From Myxacorys californica WJT36-NPBG1 (GTDB taxonomy: Bacteria; Cyanobacteriota; Cyanobacteriia; Leptolyngbyales; Leptolyngbyaceae): a stretch of 64,000 bases of DNA. The position numbers and the translations under genes are program-made. The DNA is taken from NCBI GenBank assembly GCA_019359315.1, contig JAHHHO010000012.1:46627-110626 (forward strand), given 5' to 3'. Below the pieces are notes generated by a model, which searched no databases, had not been told where the DNA came from, and worked only from the letters and a program-made list of their open reading frames with translations. Shown here in pieces: positions 53,701-62,000 of the stretch; position 1 is the first letter of the stretch; every line of letters starts with the position of its first letter.

Positions 53701-54408
53701 ATGTTGTATGAACTTATTGCTTTTAACAAACTCCTATCTAATCTCTCTAGTGAAGATTATGAGCGTCTACTACCGCATTTAGAAGTTACCCACTTGTCGT
53801 TGGGACAAACTCTATACGAATCTAACCAGCCCATCGACTACGCCTACTTTCCGATCAATGCCGTCGTCTCTCTCATTAACACTCTTGAGGGCGGACAGAG
53901 TATTAATGCCACTGTGGTCGGTAACGAAGGCATGATTGGTGTCCCTCTAGTGCTGGGCACAATGCGAATTCCAATGGCTGCCGTGACCCAAATTGCAGGG
54001 TCAGCCTTGCAAATAGAGGCAAGCGTTCTTAGGACTGAACTTTGCTATAGCAGTGCGCTTTGCCCGTTACTGCTGCGATACATTCAGGTCTTGATAAGCC
54101 AGCTTGCCCAAAATTTAGCTTGTATTCGGCTGCATAGCGCTCAAGAGCGGTGCTGCTTTCTTCTCGCCTTGCTGCAAGACCACGTTGGTTCTTCAGAATT
54201 AATCATGACTCAAGAAGCGCTTTCTCGCGTTGTTGGAGTCCGTCGAGCGGGTGCGAACGAAATTGTCAGTGCGTTAGCGCGTGCTGGACTAATTCACCAT
54301 CAGCGCGGCAAAATTACCATTCTCGATCGTCCGGGTTTAGAAGCGGCTAGCTGTCAGTGCTACCGAGTTCTGCGTGCAGAATACAGTAGGTTGAGCAGTC
54401 CCTTGTAG
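53701..54408 (+). CDS. Crp/Fnr-type transcriptional regulator, first of a pair
   Basis: The 235-residue protein has an N-terminal cyclic-nucleotide-binding-like beta-roll (about 15-125; the family's YFPINAVVSLI and VGNEGMIGVPLVLG). A dimer helix follows (LLRYIQVLISQLAQNL), then a C-terminal winged helix (about 165-220; TQEALSRVVGVRRAGANEIV and GLIHHQRGKITILDR). The roll lacks the Arg-Ser pair that binds cAMP in Crp, so the ligand is unknown. A close paralogue follows about 280 nt downstream. Confidence 0.88.
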   Translation: MLYELIAFNKLLSNLSSEDYERLLPHLEVTHLSLGQTLYESNQPIDYAYFPINAVVSLINTLEGGQSINATVVGNEGMIGVPLVLGTMRIPMAAVTQIAGSALQIEASVLRTELCYSSALCPLLLRYIQVLISQLAQNLACIRLHSAQERCCFLLALLQDHVGSSELIMTQEALSRVVGVRRAGANEIVSALARAGLIHHQRGKITILDRPGLEAASCQCYRVLRAEYSRLSSPL

Positions 54409-54685
54409 AAGAGACGAGAGGGACACCTTGGCAGCAGAGAGCTTTCTAATCGCCTAAACATCAGTAGAAGCTGACTGATGCTTGCTCTGACACTGAGATA
54501 GGGTGTTGGATCAATTAAATTATCTTCGCCCTTCTTCGAGCGTGGCAGGCGAATTGCGAATCACAACTGGATATTTATGTACGTCAGGGGACAGACAACA
54601 GAGCGGTAAGACTTATACGTTAGAGCCTGCGTTGTTCGTGCAATCTGCTGTTTTAGCTAGACTCTGATTTAGGCTTTTGGCATTC

Positions 54686-55402
54686 ATGCCCCAAGATCGT
54701 TCTACTCAAAATAAACTCCTGTCTGCTCTGTCTGAAGGGGAGTACGAGCGCTTGGTGCCCTATCTTGAGTTCGTTTCTCTGCCCTTCAAGCAGGTGTTAT
54801 ATGAGCCAAATCAGCCGATTGAGTATGTCTATTTTCCTAATAGCGGTGTGATTTCGATGGTGACCATCACCGAAGATGGGGAAACCGTAGAAGCGGCAAC
54901 TACCGGAAATGAGGGAATGGTTGGGCTAGCCGTGTTGCTGGGGGTCGAGCAGTCACCGCTACAAGTGATCGCGCAAGTCGCGGGAGATGCCTTGCGGATG
55001 CGAAGCGAGGTGTTTAGGCGGGAGGTGACGCCAGATAGTTTGCTCTACACTCTGCTCTTACGCTATACCCAAGCCTTGATCAGCCAACTGTCTCAAACCG
55101 TGGCGTGCAACCGCCTTCATTCGGTAGAGGAGCGTTGCTGTCGCTGGCTGTTGCTGTGCCACGATCGCGTTGGCGCACAGGAGTTTTTTCTGACCCAAGA
55201 ATTATTGTCCCAAATGTTGGGAGTGCGGCGAGCCAGTGTTAGTGTTGTCGCCGCAATTTTGCAGAAAGCAGGGCTGATTCGCTACACGCGTGGCAAGGTA
55301 AGGATTTTGGATCGGCAGGGGCTAGAAGCGGCATCGTGTGAATGCTATCGGGTCGTGAAGACCGAGTTCGATCGCTTGTTCTCCGAGACCGATAATATTT
55401 AA
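54686..55402 (+). CDS. Crp/Fnr-type transcriptional regulator, second of a pair
   Basis: The 238-residue protein is a paralogue of the preceding gene. It shares LLSALSEGEYERLVPYLEFV, YEPNQPIEYVYFPNSGVISM, TGNEGMVGLAVLLG, LHSVEERCCRWLLL, VRRASVSVVAAILQKAGLIR and the C-terminal ILDRQGLEAASCECYRVV. I chose ATG 54686. A TTG three codons upstream is in frame. The tandem pair arose by duplication and has diverged most in the beta-roll, so different signals are likely. No gene is seen between the two. Confidence 0.88.
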   Translation: MPQDRSTQNKLLSALSEGEYERLVPYLEFVSLPFKQVLYEPNQPIEYVYFPNSGVISMVTITEDGETVEAATTGNEGMVGLAVLLGVEQSPLQVIAQVAGDALRMRSEVFRREVTPDSLLYTLLLRYTQALISQLSQTVACNRLHSVEERCCRWLLLCHDRVGAQEFFLTQELLSQMLGVRRASVSVVAAILQKAGLIRYTRGKVRILDRQGLEAASCECYRVVKTEFDRLFSETDNI

Positions 55403-55416
55403 ATCTTTAAGTAGGA

Positions 55417-56610
55417 CTAGTCGAGCGTCATCTTGAGCGGCAAAATCACGGTAAAGGTAGAGCCTTCTTTGACTTGCGAGGTGAGATGGATTCTGCCTTG
55501 GAGTAACTCGACTAACCGCGCTACGATCGCTAAGCCGAGTCCGGTGCTATCGGATGGATGAGGGTGATTGCTAAACTCAGCCCGGACAAACGGTTTGAAC
55601 AACCGGGACTGATCTTCTAACGCAATGCCGATACCCGTGTCGCTGACAGAGCAGAGCCAGCGATCGTTGGGCAGTTCTTCGCACTTGATCGTCACGCTTC
55701 CCGCGTCGGTGTAGCGCACCGCATTACTCACAAGATTAGTGAGGATTTGCTGAAGCCGAGTTGAATCAGTGATCACTTGTGATGGAGCTTGAGTGTCAGC
55801 CACAACCAAGTCTAACTTTCGGGCGTCTGCCAAAGGCTGCATCACTTCAACGACGGTCTGAATCACAGCGCGAACATCCGTTGGTTCGGGAACAGGCTGA
55901 AGTTTTCCGGCTTCGTACCGAGCCAGTTCTAACGCATCATTGATGATGTGCAGCAGTCTCCGCCCACTGCCAAGGACGCGCTCAATGTGTTCTAGTTTCT
56001 TGCTCGATGTGAGATTGCCATCCTGCCGAGACTGTCGTAAAAACAAATCCGAGTAGCCAATGATCGACGTAAGCGGCGTTTTCAGTTCGTGGGCTAATAC
56101 CGAAAGGTTATTTTGATTGGCTTGAGCGAGTCGCTTGAGTTCCTCAACTGTCATCGCGAGTTGATGCTGAACTAGCTCTAGCTCCTGTAATCGCTCCTGT
56201 ACATAGCTTTTGAAGCATTGAGACAGCGCCGAATCGACTACTGCATTGATTAGTGAAACGGCTCGCAGTAGATCCTCTGAGTTACTACTCAGCAAGTCAG
56301 GACGGAGGATATCAAAAATCGTTTTGCGGAGAAGATGATATTCTTGAGCGATCTCGCTGGGGTCGAATCCTTGGTTGGCTCGTAAAACACCGTGAGAAAT
56401 GCTGGCGTTTACGATCGCCTCGTTATCGTCGGCTTGCTGCTGAGATAGGACCGTCGCTAAGGCTTCCAAGACATAATCAATATGGTCTTTGATGGCACTG
56501 CGATCGAGATGCTCTGTGCTGGTAATCTGGCGATCGCGTGAAACTGAAGCAACCCACTGTTCGACGATGGTAGAATTTTTTTCTCTCAGCAGTTGGCTAA
56601 AGTCTTGCAT
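55417..56610 (-). CDS. Sensor histidine kinase with RsbRD-like N-terminus
   Basis: The 397-residue cytosolic kinase has an N-terminal helical sensor region (about 1-145) resembling RsbRD/RsbT co-antagonist N-domains (LLREKNSTIVEQWVASVSRD). A short coiled coil precedes the HisKA domain, with phospho-acceptor H174 in LAHELKTPLTSIIGYS. The HATPase_c domain (about 280-395) has N box NLVSNAVRY and G boxes VSDTGIGIA and STGLGLAIVARL. There are no membrane helices. It converges on the second Crp-type gene with 14 nt between stops. Its cognate regulator may be the receiver protein at 52897. Confidence 0.88.
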   Translation of the reverse strand: MQDFSQLLREKNSTIVEQWVASVSRDRQITSTEHLDRSAIKDHIDYVLEALATVLSQQQADDNEAIVNASISHGVLRANQGFDPSEIAQEYHLLRKTIFDILRPDLLSSNSEDLLRAVSLINAVVDSALSQCFKSYVQERLQELELVQHQLAMTVEELKRLAQANQNNLSVLAHELKTPLTSIIGYSDLFLRQSRQDGNLTSSKKLEHIERVLGSGRRLLHIINDALELARYEAGKLQPVPEPTDVRAVIQTVVEVMQPLADARKLDLVVADTQAPSQVITDSTRLQQILTNLVSNAVRYTDAGSVTIKCEELPNDRWLCSVSDTGIGIALEDQSRLFKPFVRAEFSNHPHPSDSTGLGLAIVARLVELLQGRIHLTSQVKEGSTFTVILPLKMTLD

Positions 56611-56801
56611 TTCTTACAAATAGCGGCTAGGTTGCTTAGACAGATACAATGAAAAGCTCACAAGGCTATCTATAACCGTATTACAAAAGACTTTAGATTA
56701 CAAAAAACAGATTACAAAAAAAACAAATTGGGAATGTATAGTAAATTCCCCTCTTCCAGATGAAAAAGGGGAGAACAGCAATGTACGTCAACAAAAATAA
56801 T

Positions 56802-57119
56802 CTACATTAGTGACTGACCCGCTTGAGAGAGTAGTTCACCTAATTGCTCTACTTTCATCGCAACATCTCCTGTTGCACTCGCTGCCGATTCTGAGGTGTC
56901 TTCCCCAAGATCTACCATAGTTTCAGCCATCTTAGCCGTGTCTCCGCTTTGCAACGCTTGCTTCAGTTCACCCAGATCTTCAGCCAAATCAGAGCCTTCA
57001 AGCTGCTGCTGCCAGCTTTCAATGATTGCGATCGCGTCTTCTGCCGGAATCGAGGTCAATCCCTGATGCAACGCTGCGATCGTGCTATCAACATCGATTG
57101 TCCGAATTGAATCTGCCAT
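56802..57119 (-). CDS. Small acidic helical protein
   Basis: The 105-residue acidic protein (MADSIRTIDVDSTIAALHQG, with IPAEDAIAIIESWQQQLEG and LKQALQSGDTAKMAETMVDLG) appears wholly helical. No family is recognised. I chose the ATG at 57117-57119, because AAGGA lies about 9 nt upstream. An ATG three codons earlier overlaps that ribosome site. The intergenic regions 56611-56801 and 57120-57463 show no other gene. Confidence 0.65.
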   Translation of the reverse strand: MADSIRTIDVDSTIAALHQGLTSIPAEDAIAIIESWQQQLEGSDLAEDLGELKQALQSGDTAKMAETMVDLGEDTSESAASATGDVAMKVEQLGELLSQAGQSLM

Positions 57120-57463
57120 ATCAAACATTCCTTGTTAAATCGATAATGGAGTCACAGTCTTCGTATTAAATTCTGCAATTAGCCCCTCACTCCTGAACTG
57201 ATTTTTCTCAATGTCGATTTTGAAATCGTCAGCCTTTAGGCGTAGATGAATTCACGTCTTCTCTAGCGTTGAGCAATTCCGCAAATTCACATCTCAAATG
57301 TATTCGCTTGCCTATAAATTATCTAGCAGAGTTTGTGTTATTAAACCGAACAAGGTATCGATGCAGAGCGAGATTAGCTGAGTGTAAAAAATATCGCCAC
57401 CTAATTTCTGAGAAACATTTCTCCAGAAACCAAGTGGCGCAAACAGCGACTTATAACAGCAAT

Positions 57464-57880
57464 TTACTCTGATGCTTCGGGTTTGAACTCTAGCGAAACC
57501 CCGTTCATGCAGTAGCGTTGTCCGGTCGGGGCAGGACCATCATTAAATACATGCCCTAGATGCCCACCACAGCGACGGCAATGCACTTCAGTGCGGGTCA
57601 TAAACAACGTTCGATCAGTCGTGGTCTCGATCGCGCTCTCTAGAGGTGCAAAGAAGCTAGGCCAGCCAGTGCCACTATTGAATTTGGTTTCAGAGGTAAA
57701 GAGTGGTAAGCCGCAGCCTGCACAGACATAGGTTCCTTCGTCGTAGACCTTATCTAGTGGACTTGTGCCTGCTCGCTCTGTTCCATGCTTCCGCAGCACG
57801 TGAAACTGCTCTGGCGTCAGCGTTTCTTGCCATTCTTTATCGGTTTTTTGCACTTCAAACTGGTCTTTGGAGGTTGTCAT
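57464..57880 (-). CDS. msrB: Peptide-methionine (R)-S-oxide reductase
   Basis: The enzyme repairs oxidised methionine (R-sulfoxide) in proteins. The 138-residue protein has catalytic C124 (RYCMNG), two zinc-binding pairs C53-x2-C56 and C101-x2-C104, and the family block FNSGTGWPSFFAP. All catalytic and metal residues are present, and there is no resolving-Cys variation beyond the usual. It is a single gene. The thiol-repair role fits the photo-oxidative stress genes elsewhere in the window. Confidence 0.94.
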   Translation of the reverse strand: MTTSKDQFEVQKTDKEWQETLTPEQFHVLRKHGTERAGTSPLDKVYDEGTYVCAGCGLPLFTSETKFNSGTGWPSFFAPLESAIETTTDRTLFMTRTEVHCRRCGGHLGHVFNDGPAPTGQRYCMNGVSLEFKPEASE

Positions 57881-57934
57881 AACAAAATTGATTGGAGTTA
57901 CTCTCTCCTTAATTCTAAGACGTGCGGTTCCTGT

Positions 57935-58002
57935 GGAGTTGCGCTTCGCGCTAATCGCGGCATTACAGGCAGCAATCCACGATTAGCGCGAAGCGCAACT
58001 CC
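57935..58002. repeat. 23-bp inverted repeat
   Basis: The 23-nt arm beginning GGAGTTGCGCTTCGCGCTAA at 57935-57957 is the exact complement of 57980-58002, around a 22-nt centre. It may be a small transposon-derived element or a transcription barrier upstream of msrB. Confidence 0.75.
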
Positions 58003-58130
58003 GCTCTCGAAGATTCACGAGATGACCTGAGGTTGCGATCGCGAGTTTGAGCTCTACTTCTGGTCGTAATCCTCCGGTCGGTTGCCGAGTTGAGGCGGCA
58101 GTGATCGCCTTCTGGGTCGCTAGGGTGTGG

Positions 58131-58244
58131 CTAAGGCTCTGTGCTCCATCCATCAAGCGACTGACCCATTACTGTCTGGCTTGCACTCACTGTCTGACTG
58201 GTACTCACTGACTGGCTGGTACTCACTGACTGGCTCACACTCAT
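58131..58244 (-). CDS. Possible 37-residue Ser-rich repeat peptide
   Basis: ATG 58242-58244 (minus) opens a frame whose first 25 residues are repeats of SVS(T/A)SQ (MSVSQSVSTSQSVSTSQTVS). It then reads VMGQSLDGWSTEP and stops at TAG 58131-58133. The repeats are encoded by an 18-bp tandem array, and because 18 is a multiple of three the frame is preserved. A weak AGAGAA lies upstream. It may be a genuine small peptide or a frame that happens to be open through a repeat. Confidence 0.35.
   Translation of the reverse strand: MSVSQSVSTSQSVSTSQTVSASQTVMGQSLDGWSTEP
58171..58242. repeat. 18-bp tandem repeat, four copies
   Basis: Four units of the pattern ACTG(T/A)CTGGCTGGTACTC run from 58171, 58189, 58207 and 58225, each with a few substitutions. 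The sequence lies between msrB and tRNA-Pro. Confidence 0.85.
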
Positions 58245-58351
58245 TGAGGTATTCTCTACATTCAGTTCGATACCCTTTTCAAAGCTAAATCTTGATCAAT
58301 CGATCCGGTTGATCAAAGATGCGATATAGTAAGTAGGTCGCTTAGATTCTA

Positions 58352-58425
58352 CGGGATGTAGCGCAGCTTGGTAGCGCGCCTGCTTTGGGAGCAGGATGCC
58401 GCAGGTTCGAATCCTGTCATCCCGA
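58352..58425 (+). tRNA. trnP: tRNA-Pro (anticodon UGG)
   Basis: The 74-nt cloverleaf has acceptor arms CGGGATG and CATCCCG, a D-arm GCGCAGCTTGGTAGCGC, anticodon arm CCTGC-TTTGGGA-GCAGG with anticodon TGG, and T-arm GCAGG-TTCGAAT-CCTGT. The discriminator is A at 58425, and the 3' CCA is not encoded. The C1-G72 start pair is normal for bacterial tRNA-Pro. Confidence 0.97.
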
Positions 58426-58595
58426 TAGGTTTTAGGAATTAGGTTTAGAGAGTTTCCCTAAATCTTCCCTAAAACTGGAACACAACCGAATACGTGAGCA
58501 CGCGGATCTATAGGCGTGTCCACCACTTTTTAAGGGGGTTTAATCCCATCAAAAAGCTATGGACACCGATTTGAGATGCCACGCTTTTTCATGGA

Positions 58596-58646
58596 AAAAA
58601 TATAAGCAATCCCTAAAAGGCTTCTTTAGGGATTGCTTATATTTTT
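58596..58646. terminator. Long terminator-like hairpin downstream of tRNA-Pro
   Basis: Perfect 22-bp arms (AAAAATATAAGCAATCCCTA... and the complement) surround a 7-nt loop AGGCTTC, with T-rich 3' ends. The stem is much longer than a typical terminator. It may also be an element end. Confidence 0.75.
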
Positions 58647-58773
58647 GGTTTGTCTGTACCAGATCGATTGCCCCAAGATGATCGTCCGTTCACCTCACCC
58701 GCAGTAATGCTGCTGTTTGCTATGTGGGGACATGAACAGAGTAGCGGGATTCATGCCTCTTGCATTTCGCCAA

Positions 58774-58800
58774 TAAAAAACCGCTTCTAGTTTGAAGCGG
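58774..58800 (-). terminator. Rho-independent terminator on the minus strand
   Basis: Read on the minus strand, CCGCTTC-aaacta-GAAGCGG is followed by six T (58775-58780 complement). It would end a leftward transcript, most likely that of the large DUF4347 gene ending at 59089, because no other minus-strand gene lies in between. Confidence 0.75.
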
Positions 58801-58902
58801 CTCAAGGTGCATTTTGGTTTGATGGACGATCGGCTCTGCCAAGCTCCGAAGGATCGACGGGTCAGACGACAGCCATTGGGATTAGACCCAACCGCTTAAT
58901 TG

Positions 58903-58952
58903 GATGAGGAGATTTCCTCGAATGCTTCAGCATTCGAGGAAATCTCCTCATC
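58903..58952. repeat. 23-bp perfect hairpin with outer flanking pairs
   Basis: GATGAGGAGATTTCCTCGAA... (58903-58925) pairs exactly with 58930-58952 over a 4-nt TTCA loop. Outer segments GACCCAA (about 58885) and TTGGGTC (about 58960) can pair further. It lies between the large surface-protein stop and its likely terminator, so it is probably transcribed as part of that 3' end. Confidence 0.75.
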
Positions 58953-59088
58953 TCAGCTTGGGTCAATCGTTCTCTACAAGCTCTCCCAACTAAGGCTAAC
59001 CAGGGGCCGTTTGGCCGAGTGCCGCCGCGGATTATCGAACCTAGTACGAGCAGCGTTGTTCATCGTCTTGAGAGGATGAGTTTTTGGC

Positions 59089-62000
59089 TTATGCAGGCAC
59101 GGAAGCTTGAGGAGCACGCAAGGGTCTCACCACCCAATCGAGGGATACATCTGGCAACAAATAGGTTTGTGAATCCGTAAATTCATTCATTTGCCAAATT
59201 CCAACCTTTCCAGTTTGAGGGTTGCGCCAGAGCAGATCGGCGGATCCATCCCCATTGAAGTTAGCAACGCCGGCAATCTGCCAGTTCAAATCAGCGACAG
59301 GAGTGAGGTAGTAGCCCGTTTGCACATCGGTGCTATTCATCTGCCAGATCGCATTCTGCCCAGTTGCCTGATGTCGCCACACGATGTCCGCGATCCCATC
59401 ATTGTTGAAATCCGCGGTGCCGACCATCTGCCAGTTGGAGTCAGTAACAGGGAGAATGAAACGGCTGCTTTGTAAGGTGAAGCCGTTCATTTGCCAAATG
59501 GCGTTCTGTCCGCTTGTCTTGTTCCGCCAGAGGATGTCCGCGGTGCCATCGTTGTTGAAATCGGCGGTGCTGGCAATCTGCCAGTTTAAGTCCGCGACCG
59601 AGGTGATGAAGTAGCCATTTTGTAACCCCGTGCTATTCATCTGCCAGATCGCATTCTGCCCAGTTGCCTGATGTCGCCACACGATGTCCGCGGTGCCATC
59701 GTTGTTGAAATCGGCGGTGCTGGCAATCTGCCAGTTTAAGTCCGCGGAGGTGATGAAGCGGCTGCTTTGGAAGCCGATGCTGTTTAGTTGCCAGATGGCG
59801 TTCTCGCCGGTTGCTTGGTTGCGCCAGAGGAGGTCATCGGTCCCGTCTTGGTTGAAATCGGCGGTGCCCACAATCTGCCAGTTGGAGCCCGCGACAGTGG
59901 GGAGGTAGTAGCCGCTTTCTAAGGTAAAGCTGTTCATCTGCCAGATGGCGTTCTGTCCACTTCCAGAGGACGAGATGGCGGGGTTGTTGCTGCGCCACAC
60001 GAGATTCACGCGATCGTCGTTGAGCAGGGTACCCGTGCCGCTGGTGGCGTTTGCGGTCAGAGTGGCGTTGGTCGGATTGAGGAGATTGACGAAGAAGGTT
60101 TCGTCTAGCTCCCGATTGGGGTCGCCTTTGACGTTAATCGTAATGGTTTTGCTGGTTTCACCGGGGGCAAAGGTGAGGCTGCTAGTGGCAGCACTATAGT
60201 CTCCATCGGCAACGGTCGCGGTGCCATCTGCTGTGGTGTAATTGACCGCAACAGTTTGAGCACTGGCATTCGAGAGGCTGACCGTGAAGGTGTAGGCCGT
60301 GGTGCCGCTGTTGCCCTCCGTTTGGCTGACATTTCCAATGCTGAGGGTGGGTTGGGGCTGGACGGTGATGGCAAAGGTTTGGACGGCGGAGGTATCTACC
60401 CCCCCGTTAGCAGTGCCGCCACTATCGCGCACATGCACGCTGAGGGTAGCCGTGGTAGCCGTGGCAAGATTGGTGGCAGGAGTATAGGTCAGGTTGCCGA
60501 AGGAGTCGATTGTTGGGGCAACGGCAAAGATGGCAGGGTTGGTGTCTACGGTGACGATGTAAGCTTGGGCGGTTTGATTCGATTCATCAGCCGGTCCCGG
60601 ATTGAAGCCCGTTGCCCAGTTTGAAACGGTTTGAACGCCAGAACCCGCTGTGATCGTCAGGTCTGCTCCTTTGGCAAACGAGGGCACATCGTTCACAGCG
60701 GTCACGTTGAGACTAATGTTTGTCACGCCTGAAGTCTGTGCGCCACCAGTGCCAGTGTTGCCGTTGTCATTGATGCTGATACCCAGCGTTTGAGTCGCTA
60801 TAGAATCGGGGGCTGGAGTATAAGTGAGATTACTAGCCGCAATGAAGCTGTTGATATCTGTGATGGTGCCGCTGATAGTACGGTTTGTTGCAGTGCCCCC
60901 TACGGTGACTCCACCTCCAGAAGTCGCAGCCAGAATGCCTGTACCAACAGTTAAGGTTGCGATTACAATACCGCTACTTGCATCTGCATCGACAAACGTA
61001 ATGCCTGTGAGTGTGGTGGTGATGTCTTCAGTGACAGCGATCGCAGCCGGAGCGAAGACTGTAGGGGGGTCATTATTGGCTACAATATCAATGGTTGTGT
61101 CAGCAGTCGTGCTGATGCCGCCGTCTCCATCCGTCAGCACAACACTTAACGTCCGAACGGCGCTTGAAGGTGCATCTGAAACGTTGCTATAGGTGAGGTT
61201 ACGGAGTAATGCCTGGCCAGCAGCAGAACTGGAACTGCTGTTGAAGGTGACGACTAGCGGTGCCGTGCCTACACCACCCGTGACGGTGCCAATGATGGTG
61301 CCACCGTAGGTCACGTTGCTGCCAGAGACACCAATCTGTTCCGTGCTAGTGCCCTGGTTGTTGATGGCGAGGCGATCGTCCGCTGTACCATTCGTGCTGA
61401 TGTTAACCGTCAGCATGCCTGTATCAAAATTGGTGGAATCAATATCGCTGACCGTGGCACTGGCATCCAATATTACGGCATTGCCATCTTCGATATAGCT
61501 AACGCTGCCTGCTGTGGGTAAGGTGAGTAGGGGGGCATCGTTAACCGGTGTAACGGTAACATTAAAGGCTTGAGTGGTAGTATTGATGCCATCACTTGCT
61601 TGAAGCGTGATTGCAGCATTACCAAATTGGTTTGCCGTTGGGGTAATGGTAATTGTCCGATTATCATTAGAACCGCCCAGAGCAAGATTATTATCAGCAA
61701 TCAAACCCTGATTATTGGAAGTTGCTGCTAGTAGAAGGTTAGGAATGTCGCCGTCATCAATACTGAAAGGGATTGCTCCAGAGGCAATGTCTTCAGTGAG
61801 CGTTTGGTTTGTTATGACAGTGCCTATAGTTCCGATACCAGTGCCATCGCCGATAGCACCCCCTTGACCAAAGACAGCGTTGCTAAGAACAACGGAGAAG
61901 GTTTCGCCAAATTCAGCAACTCTATCGCCGATGATGGGAACTGTGATTGTTTTCGTGGTTTCACTATTAGCAAAGTTTAAGGTACCACTGGTAATAACGT

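Noticed and set aside
53529..53729. 66-codon minus frame ahead of the first Crp-type gene
   Set aside because: It overlaps the start of the regulator gene and has no motif or ribosome site.
60824..61192. Long plus-strand frames opposite the giant surface-protein gene
   Set aside because: They are mirror frames produced by the Thr/Val/Gly-rich repeats of the real minus-strand gene.
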